Source: Canna indica (taxonomy: Eukaryota > Streptophyta > Magnoliopsida > Zingiberales > Cannaceae). From it: a stretch of DNA of 64,000 nt. Of the stretch, positions 35,301 through 48,063 are shown one piece after another (position 1 is the first letter of the stretch; each line of letters begins with the position of its first letter). The position numbers and the translations under genes were made by a program. Below the pieces are notes generated by a model. The model saw nothing but the letters and a program-made list of their open reading frames with translations, made no database searches and was not told where the DNA came from. The stretch lies in assembly GCA_034359265.1 (NCBI GenBank), contig CP136891.1, positions 77,182,501-77,246,500 on the forward strand. Direction: 5' to 3'.

Positions 35301-38300
35301 ATAGAAGGCCCAAACAATAGACCTCTAGGAAAATTAAACCTACATGCATTGAGTTTTCCCTTCACATAGCTAGGATTAGCATATGGGTTGTAAGAGGATT
35401 CTACATTTTTGAAGATTGCCATATGCAATTTACATGTGGTCTATGTAAGCATTATGAGGCCGCATATGCAGCCCAATCACAAATTAGCACCGCATGTAGA
35501 ATATGCTATGCGTTTTTGACGCTGCATATGCCTATGGGGCCATATAGCTCTAAGTAAGAATGTCATGTTTACCTTGAGTAGAACTGGTTTCAGTTTTTGA
35601 ACTTGGTCAAGAGATTCATTCAATTCTGAAAGCAAGCCAACTAATTCTGGAGCAGAACTGCAAAAAAAAATTGAAATTACATATATACCATATATATGAT
35701 GTAAACTATTTACGACCAGAGCACGATGTCTGGCTGGGGATCAGACTCCCAGTTTTCTGGTCCAAGATTCATAATTACATTAGTATCATTTTTTTCTTTG
35801 GGTAATTACCTAAATACATCCGAAGTTTATGAATTTCACAAATTTATCTAATTCTTTCATTTGCTCAAATTTATCCTATACTATCGCATGTGCCAATTGA
35901 ACCCTTATGCCAATTGTCTGTGAGCAGACAAAAAATAAATTTTATATTAAAATATTTAATATACTCTACATCACTATTTTGTTTTAATATACCCTGTGTC
36001 ACTATTTTATATTAAAACTTTAAATATTATCAAAAACATCAAACATAGTAGTGACGTGAAGTATATTAAATATTTTAATATAAAAATTTGTTATTTTGTC
36101 TACATCTGCATGCCACATCATCATTATAATGGGGTAGCTTTCGGACAATTGATGGGAGGATTCAATTGACACAAATGTGATAGTATATGATACAATTTGA
36201 ACAAATTGTGATATATATTTAGGTAATTACATTTTTTCTTTCAAATATATCACTAAATTATACATGAGTTGTGTACAAATTTCAATGGCGAAAGTGAAAA
36301 TTTGAGCTCGTGCAAATGAGTTGAATGCCAATCTATCTTATTAAAAGAGTGATTTGATGATCATCAACTGAAATAACTTCTAATTCCACCCTCGTCCTGA
36401 CCCTAATCAAAACTGCAGTTACATTTAAATTTTAAACCAGATAAGCTAATAGCTGCTAATAAGCTCTTGAATCAAAAAGTAGAAAGAGAAAAGTTATCTT
36501 ATTTGATCTTCGATAGGTATACTTTATACTGCAATTTGAAATAACTATCCCAAGTGGAAACTTTGCATAAAAAGAAAATCGTAATACAAATGATACATAT
36601 TTTTCTCATATTTTTTAAGTGTATTCTTAATTTTCTCCACTTAATGGTCTTTTCCTGTACTCCAACCCTACACTACTAAATCTTCCTTTGACAAAAAAAG
36701 AATATTATTAAATCTAGGGGTGTTCATTGGGTTGGGTCAACCCAATGAACCCGAGAATCCAAGCCGACCTGAACCAATAGGGCCAGGTGGGGTTGGATAA
36801 TTGGGTCGGGTCGAATCGAGTAATCGGGCCGGGTTGGATTCAATTTAAAACCCGACCATAATTGGGTCGTGTCTCGGGTTTCAATATTTTGAACCCGATG
36901 ACCCGATTATTTATATTTTTTAACTTTTTAAAATATAAATTAAAAAATTGAGTCTTCTCGAGACACGTTTTATTTTTTTTAAAAAAATATTTTTATATCA
37001 ATTTTTGTTAAACAGGTAAACCCGACTACCCGACTCGACCCAATCTGAGGCGGGTCGGATCGGGTCGAGTTTGAAGGTAAAAAAAACTGAACCCGACCCG
37101 GCCCGACCTGTGAAGAGCCCTACTTAAATCTCATTAACATGTGGATAAGCATGGGAGTAATACTGACAATAGACTATCTGAAAAATTGTAAATTCTGTCT
37201 AATGAAGTGTTAAACATGAAAAAGTAACTAACATAACTGCATGTCAGAAAGTCACAATGACGAGTACCTATACACAACATCCATCTGTTCCTCCTTTGAC
37301 AATGAAGTAAAATCTTTCTTAATTTCTTCGTAGTCTTCATCTTCACCAGATTTTGCAATAACTGTCTTTCCAACAAAAGCGTCCTGCTGAGTGAAAGCTA
37401 TTGTAGTAAGATAGAGTTGAAAAAGAAATGACGCATACCAAATTTCAACATTTTGAGCATTGAACTCCAAAAATGTTATATTTTCTGAACCATCAATTTA
37501 TAACAGAAATGTAAATGAAAGCAAAATATCAGTCTAGTTATATAAGATTCCATTACAATATCTATAGTCCAGAAAGAAATTAATACAAAAGAAAAGGGTG
37601 TAGGATCCTAACCTGAAACATCTTTTTCTGCTCATCAGAATCACTTTTGTCCTTGTCAACATTTTCAAGCCCAAAATCTTCCATTGAGAGAGATTTTGCC
37701 TTCTCTCTCTGGATCTTCAGTACCTCAGCCTCCTCCTCCAAAGGAAGGTCTTCATCACTTGATTGAAGCTATAGTTACAATTCAATGGGTGACAAATCAT
37801 AAAAATGGATTAAAACTGAGCCAGAAACCCTTCAAGCTTCTTACTTGGTATAGAACAAAATTTCAAATTGTGAAGCACATTTTTACCTCATAGTCAACAT
37901 TATCAGCACTATAATACAAATCCTTCCTTCTACCCCATATAGCTTTTTTTCCTTCTTCTTCCTCTTCTTCATGATCATCCATTTCATCATCTGTTCCAAA
38001 CTTCTGATGTAGATATTTTGCCTGTCTCACAACTGAATAAGATAAAAATAAATGAATTACATGTCATCAATATATGTACAAAAGAAAAGTCCACATTGAA
38101 ACTATATTCTCAAGTACATACTTCTCTATGATTGAAAACAATCCATATGCATGTTACAGATTGTATCAAGTATTCACAACAAGATATTGTACTATAAGAT
38201 GTCAAGCAAGATTAGGGAGGGAAAGATGAATACCACTTTTACTTTGATATATAGTATTTAGAATCAAGTACTATTGCCTTTCTTAGCACCAAATAATAAA

Positions 38301-41300
38301 ATAACAGACCCACAGAAATTGAAATATGCACGTTCTCAATTTTTTTTGATGTGATGAGATAAAAGTTGGTGCCCCAAAAAATAGCCAAATATAAACTAAT
38401 GACAAGTCAAGAACCAAGAAACGACCAATGATATGATGTATTTGACACTTTGAAACTTTTCTTCCTTAGGGCTGATCTAGGGAGTTCACAAGAAATAGAC
38501 ATTCTCAGCCCACAAGATGATTAGGCATGAATTCATAGTTCCCACACACACAAAAAAAATATTAATGGCTTGAGGGAGAAGGAAAAAAGAACAAGAAAAC
38601 TCTATGCCCAAACAAGCAACAACATCTTTTGTGCTAATGCAGATCTGGAACCATTGGACAAGGTAGTTCTTTACTAACACTGAAGGGCAAAAGGTTCCTG
38701 AATTAATATAATAGCAAGCTACATCATGCTGTTCTTTGATTAGCAGAAGGCTAACAGCTGGCCCATGGTAGACCATACATAAATGCACAAGGAAAAGAAA
38801 GCCAAATTTCCACTTCTGACATTTTTGGCTGATGCTGTCCACTAGGTAAGAGCAAAACCATATTATCGAGCAATATTACACAAGATCACCAATTCATATT
38901 AACGATATCTGGTACAGACTTATGTATGTTAGGTACGAGATCTGTATGCAAGTTACACTTACTTTTTGCAGCAAAGCCCTTATCTTTGATATTAAGGTTA
39001 GCTCCATCAGATTCCTCATCCTCTTCCTCATCATCATCATGACTTTTGGTGTTGTCACTATCATCCTCTTCACTATCCTAAACACCACTAAATTGGATAA
39101 GTGCCAAAATAATGTATAGTCTTAAATTAGCCATAAGAAGATAAAATTAACACTAGATGATATAATTAGTTAATCACTAACAAGGTTTTATAAGATGTGA
39201 GTAGGTGATATACAATATGCGGTCAAGTCGCTGCTTAATGCATATACAATATACAGGTGCATGTGGTCTCCATTTAAAATTAGTTAAAATATAATTTATA
39301 TTCATAAAAATATATTATAAATAGTTGTAAGAGACTTAATAAATACATTTTAAAAGAGTAAAGCTATTATACAAAGAATTAAGGTAGAAGTAAAAGACGA
39401 ATAACAGTTGTATAGAAGGCTAGTACCAACAAATTAGCTTTATGTCAATTTAATTGAGCTTGAGCCATGCTAGTAGTTGGTCCATGTTGATTATCAAATA
39501 TGAAACTATGCAGGTAATGTGGCCACCAAAGCAGGTTATTGGGAATAAGGGCATATATACCAACTGCATATTGTATATGCAATGCAGCTACGTCTGCATA
39601 TACATCTGCAGCCACATGAACCACTTTTCACAACTATAATTATAAGATGAGCAAACTGCAAAACCACATGCTGAAGGCTGACAAGGGCCAAAAGAAAAAT
39701 TCAAAGCAAGAAAGGTAAATGCACAAAACCCTCTCAAGTAAATAACAACATGAAATAAGATCCCATCTTGTTGGGTCCAATTGGAGGTTTATTGTAAGAA
39801 TCCCTTCCCAGTGAACTTAAAAACTGGAGACATGCCGACTAGTCTATCAAGTATCTACAAACACTTACCAGAATTAAGAAACCAGATACTGCATTGATTA
39901 TTATATTGATTAAAAGAGGAGACAAAACAGATTGGTAAAATTCATTGTACCTTCTACCATAAATTTCCATTATCGGATAGCTTGTATATGTAATAACAAT
40001 TTTGTTGTTAGCATATGTGCAAAGGCTTCTCAATTAAACTAAGAAATGAAATAAAACTAAGAACTTAACTGTGCTGATGAAAAAAATAAAAAAATAAAAA
40101 AACATTTTCAAACTTTATATGAATGACTAGTAAAAGTAGAATAGTTGTCAAATCTTGAATCATATCGTGAATCCTTTGATCAAATTTCGAATCGTGAATC
40201 GTTTTGTATATGAATGACTAGTAAAAGTAGAATAGTTGTCAAATCGTGAATCATATCGTGAATCCTTTGATCAAATTTTGAATCGTGAATCGTTTTGTAT
40301 CGTACGATACAGAATAATAATCATAAAAAACCTAAATAACAAAATTACATACATAGAACATAAAGAGAACAAAAAGCAAATAACTGAATAAGTATTTTAA
40401 TTTCAGTATATCACTTAAGAAATAGTAAAGCACTATAGATCAAATCCATCCACTAATACCAAAATACCATCGTAAGCCATTGTTCTTAACTCATAAATGT
40501 CATATCAAATTGAGGCAAAAAAAGAGAGTAAAAGACTCTAGTTTCTAAATGTTAATGTTAGGACCTAGTTGTATATATGAGGACCTATGTGTAAAAAGAA
40601 AAGGACCAAAAGAGAAGGACCTGTTAAGAAATTAATGGGCCTAACTCACCCCAAAAGCTAGCTCATCGGGAGAGGATTGCCCAAACTATTTAAAGACTAT
40701 CTTGGCCATATTTTAACTAATATGGGACTTTAACACACCCCCCTCACGCCCAAGATTGAACATTTGGAGCGTGGAGTTTTGCAGGACTGGACATCTGCGG
40801 GTGGTACAATATCAACCACAGGATAGGCTCTGATACCATGTTAAGAAATTAGTGGGCCTAACTCATCCCAAAAGCTAGCTAATGGGGAGAGGATTGCCCA
40901 AACTATTTAAAGGCTATCTTGGCCATATTTTAACCAATGTGGGACTTTAACAGGACTCATATGTAAACTTATTCTTTTATATATATAGCATGAGAGTAAT
41001 CAATAAGGTTTATCTCTTTCATTTTCCATCATGTTTTATCAGAGCTAGGGTGAAAAAAAGAGGAAGAAAACCCGATTTATCTTTTTTACTGTGTCGGACG
41101 CATAGTAGCGCCGACTACTCCACCGGGCAACAGCGGGCTTCTTCTCCACGAGGCGGCGCCAAATCACCAGCTTGCTCATGCGGCGTTCTCAAGCCGCGTC
41201 ATCTTCCGCCTCTCACAGGCGCATCTGACACGACACCTTCCCAGGCGATCACCCCGCCTCTCACTGCCGCATCTCAAGCGGCACTGCATCGCCTCTTTAG

Positions 41301-42288
41301 GCGATCAAGTCTTCTTGAGACACGCCTCTTTCGCCATCTTCTGCGGCCTCTGTGCGGACCTTCTACCTCAAACGCATCACCATCATCACAACTCACGAAT
41401 CACATGAATCGCAGATTTAGAGTCGCGATCCGGAATCGGAGCGATTCCAGCGATTCAACCACAATTCATAGCGATTTGCGATTCACCTTTGTTTTTGTAT
41501 TGCTGGGCATCTGAATCGGATCGATTCGTGCGATACGAATCGCGAATCGTCCGATTCTAATAACAAAAAGAAAAACTACCATCCAATTAAATAGAAAAAT
41601 AATGAAAAAAAAAAGAAAGAAAAAAGAAGAGAAGACATATATCAGCGGATCTAGAATTTTACCAGCCAAAGAGTTGTGCTTACTCACCTATTTTAATTGA
41701 ATTCTCGTAAAGAGTCATTCAGAACAAAGCTTCTCAGGGATAGGCTACAATTATAACAGTCAACTTTGTCTAGAATGAAAAATGGACAGGTAAATGCAAT
41801 TTAATGTTAAAGTAGGTCTGGAAATCTACATTGCTCAAGGCCAAAACCCAACCATAGACATCAACAAGGTATTAAATGTCTAGATGACAAATCCAATATA
41901 GTACCTCAAAGTCAAAAACAGGCTCCACTAAATCTTCATCCTCAGATTCACCTACCACATAAAAGTATAAATTTAGGATTTCAAACAATGTGTTTTAAAT
42001 GCAAGGCATTGCAATCATCTCCAATCTCACCAAATTTGTTATTAACATCAAGAGGAATGACATCCCGCTGTTTATGAACTGCAAATTCAAACCATCATAT
42101 CTCAATAAAGAAAAATCATAGAATATAGGTTTTCAGGAGAAAAAAACAAGCCAAGTAGGGCCAATGATCAGTTTCTCACAAGCATCAATCTCATCATCAA
42201 TGTCATCCTCCCTAAAGGCATCATCCCTAGAGTGGGTTTTGGCTAAACTTCTTGCAGCTTTCCTTTGCCTCTTGGCTCCTTTTCCCAT
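32364..42288 (-). CDS. SAS10/UTP3 family protein (THAL-like), ribosome biogenesis
   Basis: Seventeen coding exons on the minus strand, 675 aa: 42180-42288, 42031-42078, 41905-41951, 38963-39077, 37887-38032, 37613-37768, 37268-37386, 35573-35657, 34441-34620, 34150-34299, 34011-34073, 33768-33910, 33550-33685, 32892-33157, 32725-32788, 32576-32644 and 32364-32495. The phases close without a stop. It starts [10 protein letters not shown], followed by acidic stretches. The Sas10/Utp3/C1D domain (about residues 245-335) contains [20 protein letters not shown] and [20 protein letters not shown]. The conserved C-terminal domain (about 588-675) contains [19 protein letters not shown] and [14 protein letters not shown]. 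The family acts in the nucleolar small-subunit processome. Introns are long and full of transposons. A non-coding first exon up to about 43820 is likely, spliced from 43702 to 42300. Confidence 0.93.
35799..36231. mobile_element. MULE-type MITE in a SAS10 intron
   Basis: 433 bp with ends TGGGTAATTACCTAAATA and the inverse of TGTAATTACCTAAATA. The flanking 9-bp repeat TTTTTTCTT lies at 35790-35798 and 36232-36240. The inverted similarity continues inward, for example TATACTATCGCATGTGCCAATTGAA against TATACTATCACATTTGTGTCAATTGAA. The duplication is in T-rich DNA, so it is weaker evidence than usual. It sits between exons 7 and 8. Confidence 0.7.
36715..37122. mobile_element. hAT MITE in the same SAS10 intron
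   Basis: 408 bp starting TAGGGGTGTTCATTGGGTTG and ending in the imperfect inverse of TAGGGCTCTTCACAGGTCGG. Rich in CGGGTCGGGT/ACCCGACCCG words. The flanks are ATTAAATC (36707-36714) and CTTAAATC (37123-37130), an 8-bp duplication with one mismatch. Typical of a widespread plant hAT family. Confidence 0.83.
40116..40297. repeat. 91-bp tandem duplication in a SAS10 intron
   Basis: Two nearly identical 91-base copies (from 40116 and 40207), beginning TATATGAATGACTAG and rich in AATCGTGAATC words. Similar CGAATCGCGAATCG words recur at 41500-41560 beyond the LTR/TRIM insertion, so both may belong to one older disrupted repeat. Confidence 0.9.
40556..41031 (+). mobile_element. Copia-type LTR relic hosting a TRIM
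   Basis: Begins TGTTAGGACCTAG and ends near TTTTCCATCA, with a CAATAAGG word near the end. Directly after is TTTTATCAGAGCTAGGG, a decayed initiator-Met tRNA primer site (compare TGGTATCAGAGC). A TRIM at 40622-40952 splits it. No second LTR or coding region was found, so this is a truncated element. The GC-rich stretch at 41080-41380 to its right is not recognisable as gag. Confidence 0.55.
40622..40952 (-). mobile_element. TRIM (terminal-repeat retrotransposon in miniature)
   Basis: 331 bp with two 114-bp direct terminal repeats at 40622-40735 and 40839-40952, each starting TGTTAAGAAATTA and ending GGGACTTTAACA. Just inside the right repeat GGCTCTGATACCA (40826-40838) is the inverse of the initiator-Met primer site. 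Inside the left repeat CACCCCCCTC is the inverse of a polypurine tract. The element therefore points to the minus strand. The flanks GGACC (40617-40621) and GGACT (40953-40957) fit a 5-bp duplication with one mismatch. Non-coding; needs proteins from another retroelement. Confidence 0.93.
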
Positions 42289-43701
42289 TAGTCAAAATGC
42301 CTGAACGAGATTCAAAATTCAAGTAAAACAATGAGATTCTTATTGAGTCTCCCTTGAAAACTCAACAACAAATTTCCAGTTAAGATGTGGAAAGGCGAAG
42401 ATGTAATAATGTAGCGAAGTGTTGTTTAAAGCTCTAGTGTGTACCATCATTCTATATATTATAACTTAAACCCCTCAGTTTCAAATTTTGATAATGACTT
42501 GTACTAACATGGCCTTAGAGAACTAGAGCTTTAAGCAACACCGTCTACATTATTACATCTTGGCCTTTCCACAATTCATCGATGTTATGTCTTTCTCCTT
42601 GATCATATTATATAAAAGTTTGATTTAAGCACAACTCTATTCTATTTTTTTTTTAAAAAAAAATCATCAAAGACTAATCTTGAAAGACAAACAAAACTTT
42701 ACACTACAATTGTAGCAACTAGTCTCATAAAAAAATCAAGAAATTAATAATCAAAAATAAAAATAGATAGGATCATTAATATTAACAATAAAAAGTATAT
42801 ATTTTAAGGTATAACCCATATAAATGCAAAGTCTCCAAGACAAGTTCTCACTACCTTTCCTTAGAGAAAGAAAAAGCAAGAAATCGACTTTCACTTCTAA
42901 AAATTATTAAGTTAAACAAGAGACCCCAAATGGACATGAGAAGCCGGCTAGAAACCTACGAGTGAAGACTCCATAGCGTCAGGTTTGAATGAAGACCAAC
43001 TCATCCAGCATCAAGTGTTATTTGCAGAAATTTAAAGAAATAAAATTTTATATCGTAATGATTGTATAAAAGTGTCATATTTGGACAAGAGTGTGGAAGA
43101 TAAATCAATCAGAAAATTGCAACCTGCTTCCCGAGTAAATTTCAGGACCATTTCTAATAATCTCGAGGCAACCATTTTACATTTGTGATATCAAAAGGTT
43201 CACTTAAACAGTCTACAAACTAGTCATAAAAAAATGGGAAGTGGACCTCGAGCAGTAGTAGATCTCATAAATAGTAAGAGCATTATCAAGAAATCATGTT
43301 ATCCAAACCTAATCTCCCATATTTTTTTTGCAGATAATCCAACCAGATCAAGTAAATAAAAAGCAGCTGGCATCAGTCATTTTCCTCCTACCTAAAGCAT
43401 CATGGTGTCACGATGTTTTTTAGGAGAGAAAAAGAAACTAAAACTGCAAATTGATCCCCTAACTATACCAACGAATCAGCACAAAAAAACAGAGCTTGCT
43501 CAAAAGAAATAAATTCATATTTTATCAGAGTAATATCCTGCCTGCTTACTTTTAGGCCAAGGAGAACTTTAAAAAAAGGAGGCATACAATTCCAGCAAGA
43601 TGGAAGAACATAAGAGGAACTGCGGTCGAGACAATGCGTATAAAACAAATCCTATAATTCAGCAAAAATTTCTTCCGAACTGATTTCTCGAGAAGTTTAC
43701 C

Positions 43702-44340
43702 TTTTCAAAAGCGAGAATGTTAACCCGCCCCGCTGAGTTGGGAAGAGAAGGCAGCAGCGTCGGCGTCTCTTCTAAAGTGAGAGAGTTCCTTGCTTGCTCT
43801 AATTCCAGAGGCTTCTAAGGACGATAAAAGGAAAGAGACGACAGAGAGATGAGAGGGAGAAAGAGAGAGGAACCAAGGACGTGCAGGCAATGGTGAACTT
43901 GCGACAACGAGAAGGGACGTGCGGCAGCAAGCAGCAGCGGCGCGAGGCGCGACGAGAAGCTGAGAGAGCGGCCGCAGGCGCAGGAGGGAGGCGAAACGGA
44001 GGGTTTACGAATCGGGCACTTCGGTTGGGTGGAGGGGACTCTAGCAGCCGTTCGATTTACCACACTAGCCACCACCGAGTTATCTGCCTTGCATTTGACT
44101 GGATTAAAGATGGGACCCTTATGGGAAAGACCCATTCTTCCGCAATTACAACGCAGGTATGTTTTTGGGTATCCATAAATGTTTTATGGGTATTGATAAA
44201 TGTGAAAGAAAAGTCGAACTCACGTCATATGAATTTATGAACATTCGCTCATTTTCATTCTCCTCTATTTCCAACTCCATCACTGCGCGTCACTGAGTTA
44301 GGGTTAGGCTTCTCGGCGTCGGCTGTGGATTGACGGTGAG
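43702..44340. promoter_or_regulatory. Divergent promoter between SAS10 and p34
   Basis: Contains the inferred non-coding first exon of SAS10 (about 43702-43820, minus; donor GTAAAC reading leftward) and the 5' leader of p34 (plus). The space between the transcripts is only about 0.4 kb, is purine/GC-rich from 43860 to 44040, and shows no obvious TATA box. A shared bidirectional promoter is plausible but is inference. Confidence 0.5.
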
Positions 44341-47300
44341 ATGGCAGCGGTGAACGGCGGCAGCTCGACATCCATCGAGAACAGGCCGGGGGTCCTCCTC
44401 ATCGGCTCCCCAAACGTTGGCAAGCGGACCCTCATCTCTCGTTAGTACTCGTCTCATATCTGTCTGACTGTCTCTATTTCCCTGTAACCATCTTAGATCT
44501 TTTTTGATTCTGTAAATTGTCCACGTTGGATCTGTGTCCCCTAATTGATCGGTGGTTTCTGCTAAAATTTGGTGACGTTGTTTGGTTCTTTGCTTCTACT
44601 GAACTTATGAACCAAGCAAAATTTTATTTTATTTGAGCCATATTAGTAACTGAAATTTTAGATGAATGAGCCAACTTCTCTACAACACTCTTAGATGGCA
44701 TGAGTCTTAGGTAACGACCTTGTCTTGCCTCTAATCTCCTTTATGTTTGTTTAAGCGATGACTACACCAAACTCATGATTGGAGAGAGGGACTATAAAAC
44801 CCTCCCATGAAGGGACACCATTAAATGTCATTTTAATGAAAACATTATTTATCCCTGAGAACTTCGACTATGAAGCCATCACTCATGAAAAATGTGGTAA
44901 CAAAGGTTACAGTTATTAACAGATTAATCATGTTTTATGAATCCTCCACTATTCTTTCCCCACCCTGAAATTTCTAGCTTCATACATATTTTTGGTATCA
45001 TTTGAAGTTTAACCTTTGATCTAGTGCACCATGTAAATACTTTCTGTAGTTGTTGTAACTTGTAAGGTCACTTCAAAATGTTAAATTCTCTAGTTTTTGG
45101 AATAAGCCAATAACCGTCTTATAGATTCATCACCTTAGATCTAAGATTTTTAAAATTGATGTTCTTTATTTTGCAAATCCATTTTATTTGGTAAGCATTT
45201 GCCATGGACCTTGTCTTCTTCACTAACTTTTTTTTGTATATGCGAGCCTTATAGGATCCTTTTATAAAATTTGACTGTATTGTTGTTTTGTGACTTCATG
45301 TCAAAAGTTTGATTATTGAAAATGGCTGCAACAATATGCTGTAGTTGCAGCTAAATTGTTCAATGCTCTACTAGGGAGCTTCAAATCATTTTGCTTATCC
45401 TTTTGTTGATTCTTATATTATATGTTTTATTGTGTGCTTGGTAAACATAATTCTTATAGTTTCCGACTTTGTCAAACAGTTATTATTTCCAGCTATTTCT
45501 TCTTGGTTTTTTTTTTCTTATTGAATTATGTTCCCACTCACTGCAGGATTGCTTTCCGTTGATTTTCCAGATACATCTGATCTATCAACAGGGATTCTTT
45601 GTCAAGGGTATGTAATATGTATGCCAATGGGCAATGATAGCACATGCTGCTTTGCTATCTACATGTGAAAATACTAATAGTTGAATGTTCATCTGGTACA
45701 TATTAACCTTTTATGGTTTCATTAATTTGTCAGGTGGACAATTGAAACTAAATATTACACCGCTGATGTCTCCATATGGGCAGCTCATCTTGATGAAGAA
45801 TTCTCATTTGGTCCACTGCCAATTAATAAGCAATTGGATGCTTTAGTGATGGTTTTTGACATGAGTGATGTAAGAAACATTCTCAATGCTTATGTCATCT
45901 TATTTTGTTTGTCTTAGTTATGTTCTTGACAGGATATCTGAATATGAAGCATGCATGCATTTCCTTTCTTGTTCCATGTGTAGGAATCCTCCCTAACTTC
46001 CCTCCAAGAATGGGTTGCTAAAACTGATATTACCAAGTTTGAAATCCTACTATGCATAGGAAACAAAGCAGATCTTGTGACCGGTCACTGTGCCCATACA
46101 GAGTATAGAAGACGCATGCAGAAGCATGGAGAGTCCAATAGCGACCCCCACTCTGAGTATGTGGATTATGGGATTGATGAGACTGAAGGTTCTAGCTTAC
46201 TGGGGCATGAAGAGCCATATTTGGAAACTAGAAAATTGTGTTTAGACTGGTGCGTCCAGCATAACATAGAATATATTGAGGCTTGTGCCTCGATTGCCGA
46301 CTTTGATAAATGTAAGTCTACTTTCGTTGCAGCTTAAATTTCAAATCTATGCTATTTTCATACTGTATGGTGTTCAGCCTACATGTTAGCTTAGAATTTA
46401 GTTCTATTTAACTTCTGCATGTACCATCTATATCCTTAGATTAGTGCTTTGTATTTTCTCTCTTGACTTTGTGTATAAGGGGCCATAATTAGGATGAACT
46501 TCAACTGTGTATTATACATCTTGGGCGATTTCTCCTTTTTGGCTGATTAATACTATGAATTGATTTCAGTGCACATTTAGTTTTTCATTTGTTTAAACCA
46601 TACTATGGAAAATGGTATATCATTTCTAGATTACAAGAAATTAGATATAAAACAGTTCTAGCACTTCAACTTCCTTTATGCTTCAAGAGAATGGTATATG
46701 CCACACTTGCAATTATTGTTCAAATTTAGTGGTCTGCTACATTTATCTTTCTCAATCATTGAGTTCTATGAAGGCCATTTCTTTAGTTAAAACTGAAAGC
46801 ATCCAAATGTCTTTTTATTATTTCTAAAAATCTTTTGAAGTCTCCCTTTTCATATGTTCACACCATTTATCACAATCAACTCTCATCATCTTACTACAAC
46901 ACATCTATTTTCTTTGGACATGACCACATCATCTTAAAGGGTTTCTGTTATTTTGTACTTTATCAGGGCTACACCATACTCTAACTACAATATCCATGAT
47001 AACGTAAGATTATCATGTCCTAAATCTTTTTATTCATTTTTTTAAAAAAATATTGCATTTGCTTCTGCCTTGTGCTTAATTTACAGTCATCTAGTAATAG
47101 AATGTCACAATGTACCCTTTGGCAGGTCTTTCAGTTGATGGTGATATGCAGGGAGTAGATAGACTGATTGGAGCTCTTTCTGCTCATATGTGGCCTGGAA
47201 TGATCATGAAATCTGGGAACAAGATAACAAATACATCCCTAGTTGAGGAGGAAGGTGAAGATACTACCCTCCTGATTATTTTCAAATTGGCACATATTTG

Positions 47301-48063
47301 AAACTAAAAATATTCATAATTGGTACTGGAATTTACTGTTATCTTTCTCGGAGATGAGGCTAACTCTGGAGTAGATTGCTATTATCTATCATATGTATTC
47401 CTTACTCTTTTGTCTTCTACTTATCATTCTTGACTTCAATGATGGGAACCTTATTAACCATCGAGTTTCTAACCATTTCAGCCATAATTCCTTTAAGAAG
47501 TAATTTGAATTATTAGTCTCATTTTTGTGTCCTTGACTATGACAGAATCTACGGATGATGAATCAGATTACGAGATTGAATATGAGGCTCTATCACATGG
47601 TTCTGATGAGGATTGGGGTACGTATAATGATGCAGTTATGACAAGAATATCTAAAGAAACAGTGAATGAGACCAATCAAGACTCAGAACATGAAATTTCT
47701 GATGCTCCTGGCCCTAGTAATTCTGCATCAGAACTAGGACCTATAGATGATTCTGAAAAAGTAAAGAACCTTGTTGAGAACTATGGTGAGAAGCATGAAG
47801 GAGAAATGTCTGTGGAGCAGAGATCTGGAGCAAATTTTGAGGAACAAGAGGAGCTTCAATCTGGTGAAGTCAACCCAACTGAGTTGGATGAGGATGCTCA
47901 CTTCGGTTTGGATGATCTAGAAAGATTAATGTATGAGATAGGTAACGTGCGTGACAACTTGAGGCTTATGCCTGATTTCCAAAGGAGAGAAATGGCTGCA
48001 AAACTAGCTATGAAAATGGCTCTCATGTTTGGCGATGGCAGTGATGATGAAGTAGGGTTGTAA
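44341..48063 (+). CDS. Alpha/gamma-adaptin-binding protein p34-like
   Basis: Six exons, 423 aa: 44341-44440, 45547-45607, 45734-45869, 45984-46311, 47126-47254 and 47546-48063; all GT-AG with phases that agree. The N-terminal half is a degenerate small-GTPase-like fold: GSPNVGKRTLISR (P-loop-like, about residues 22-34), DALVMVFDMSDESSL, and CIGNKADLV (NKxD-like). The C-terminal half is acidic and linker-like and ends in a short helical region (LDDLERLMYEIGNVRDNLRL, then MAAKLAMKMALMFG). In animals p34/AAGAB binds clathrin adaptor subunits and assists AP complex assembly; the same role is presumed here. Head to head with SAS10 and tail to tail with the MCD1-like gene. Confidence 0.9.

Noticed and set aside
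40990..41514. 174-codon plus-strand open frame in the SAS10 intron
   Set aside because: Composition is Ser/Arg/Pro-rich from a GC-rich repeat. It starts inside an LTR relic and has no recognisable domain.
43815..44240. Open frames on both strands between SAS10 and p34
   Set aside because: They lie in the divergent leader and promoter region and match no family; the genes start at 42288 (minus) and 44341 (plus).
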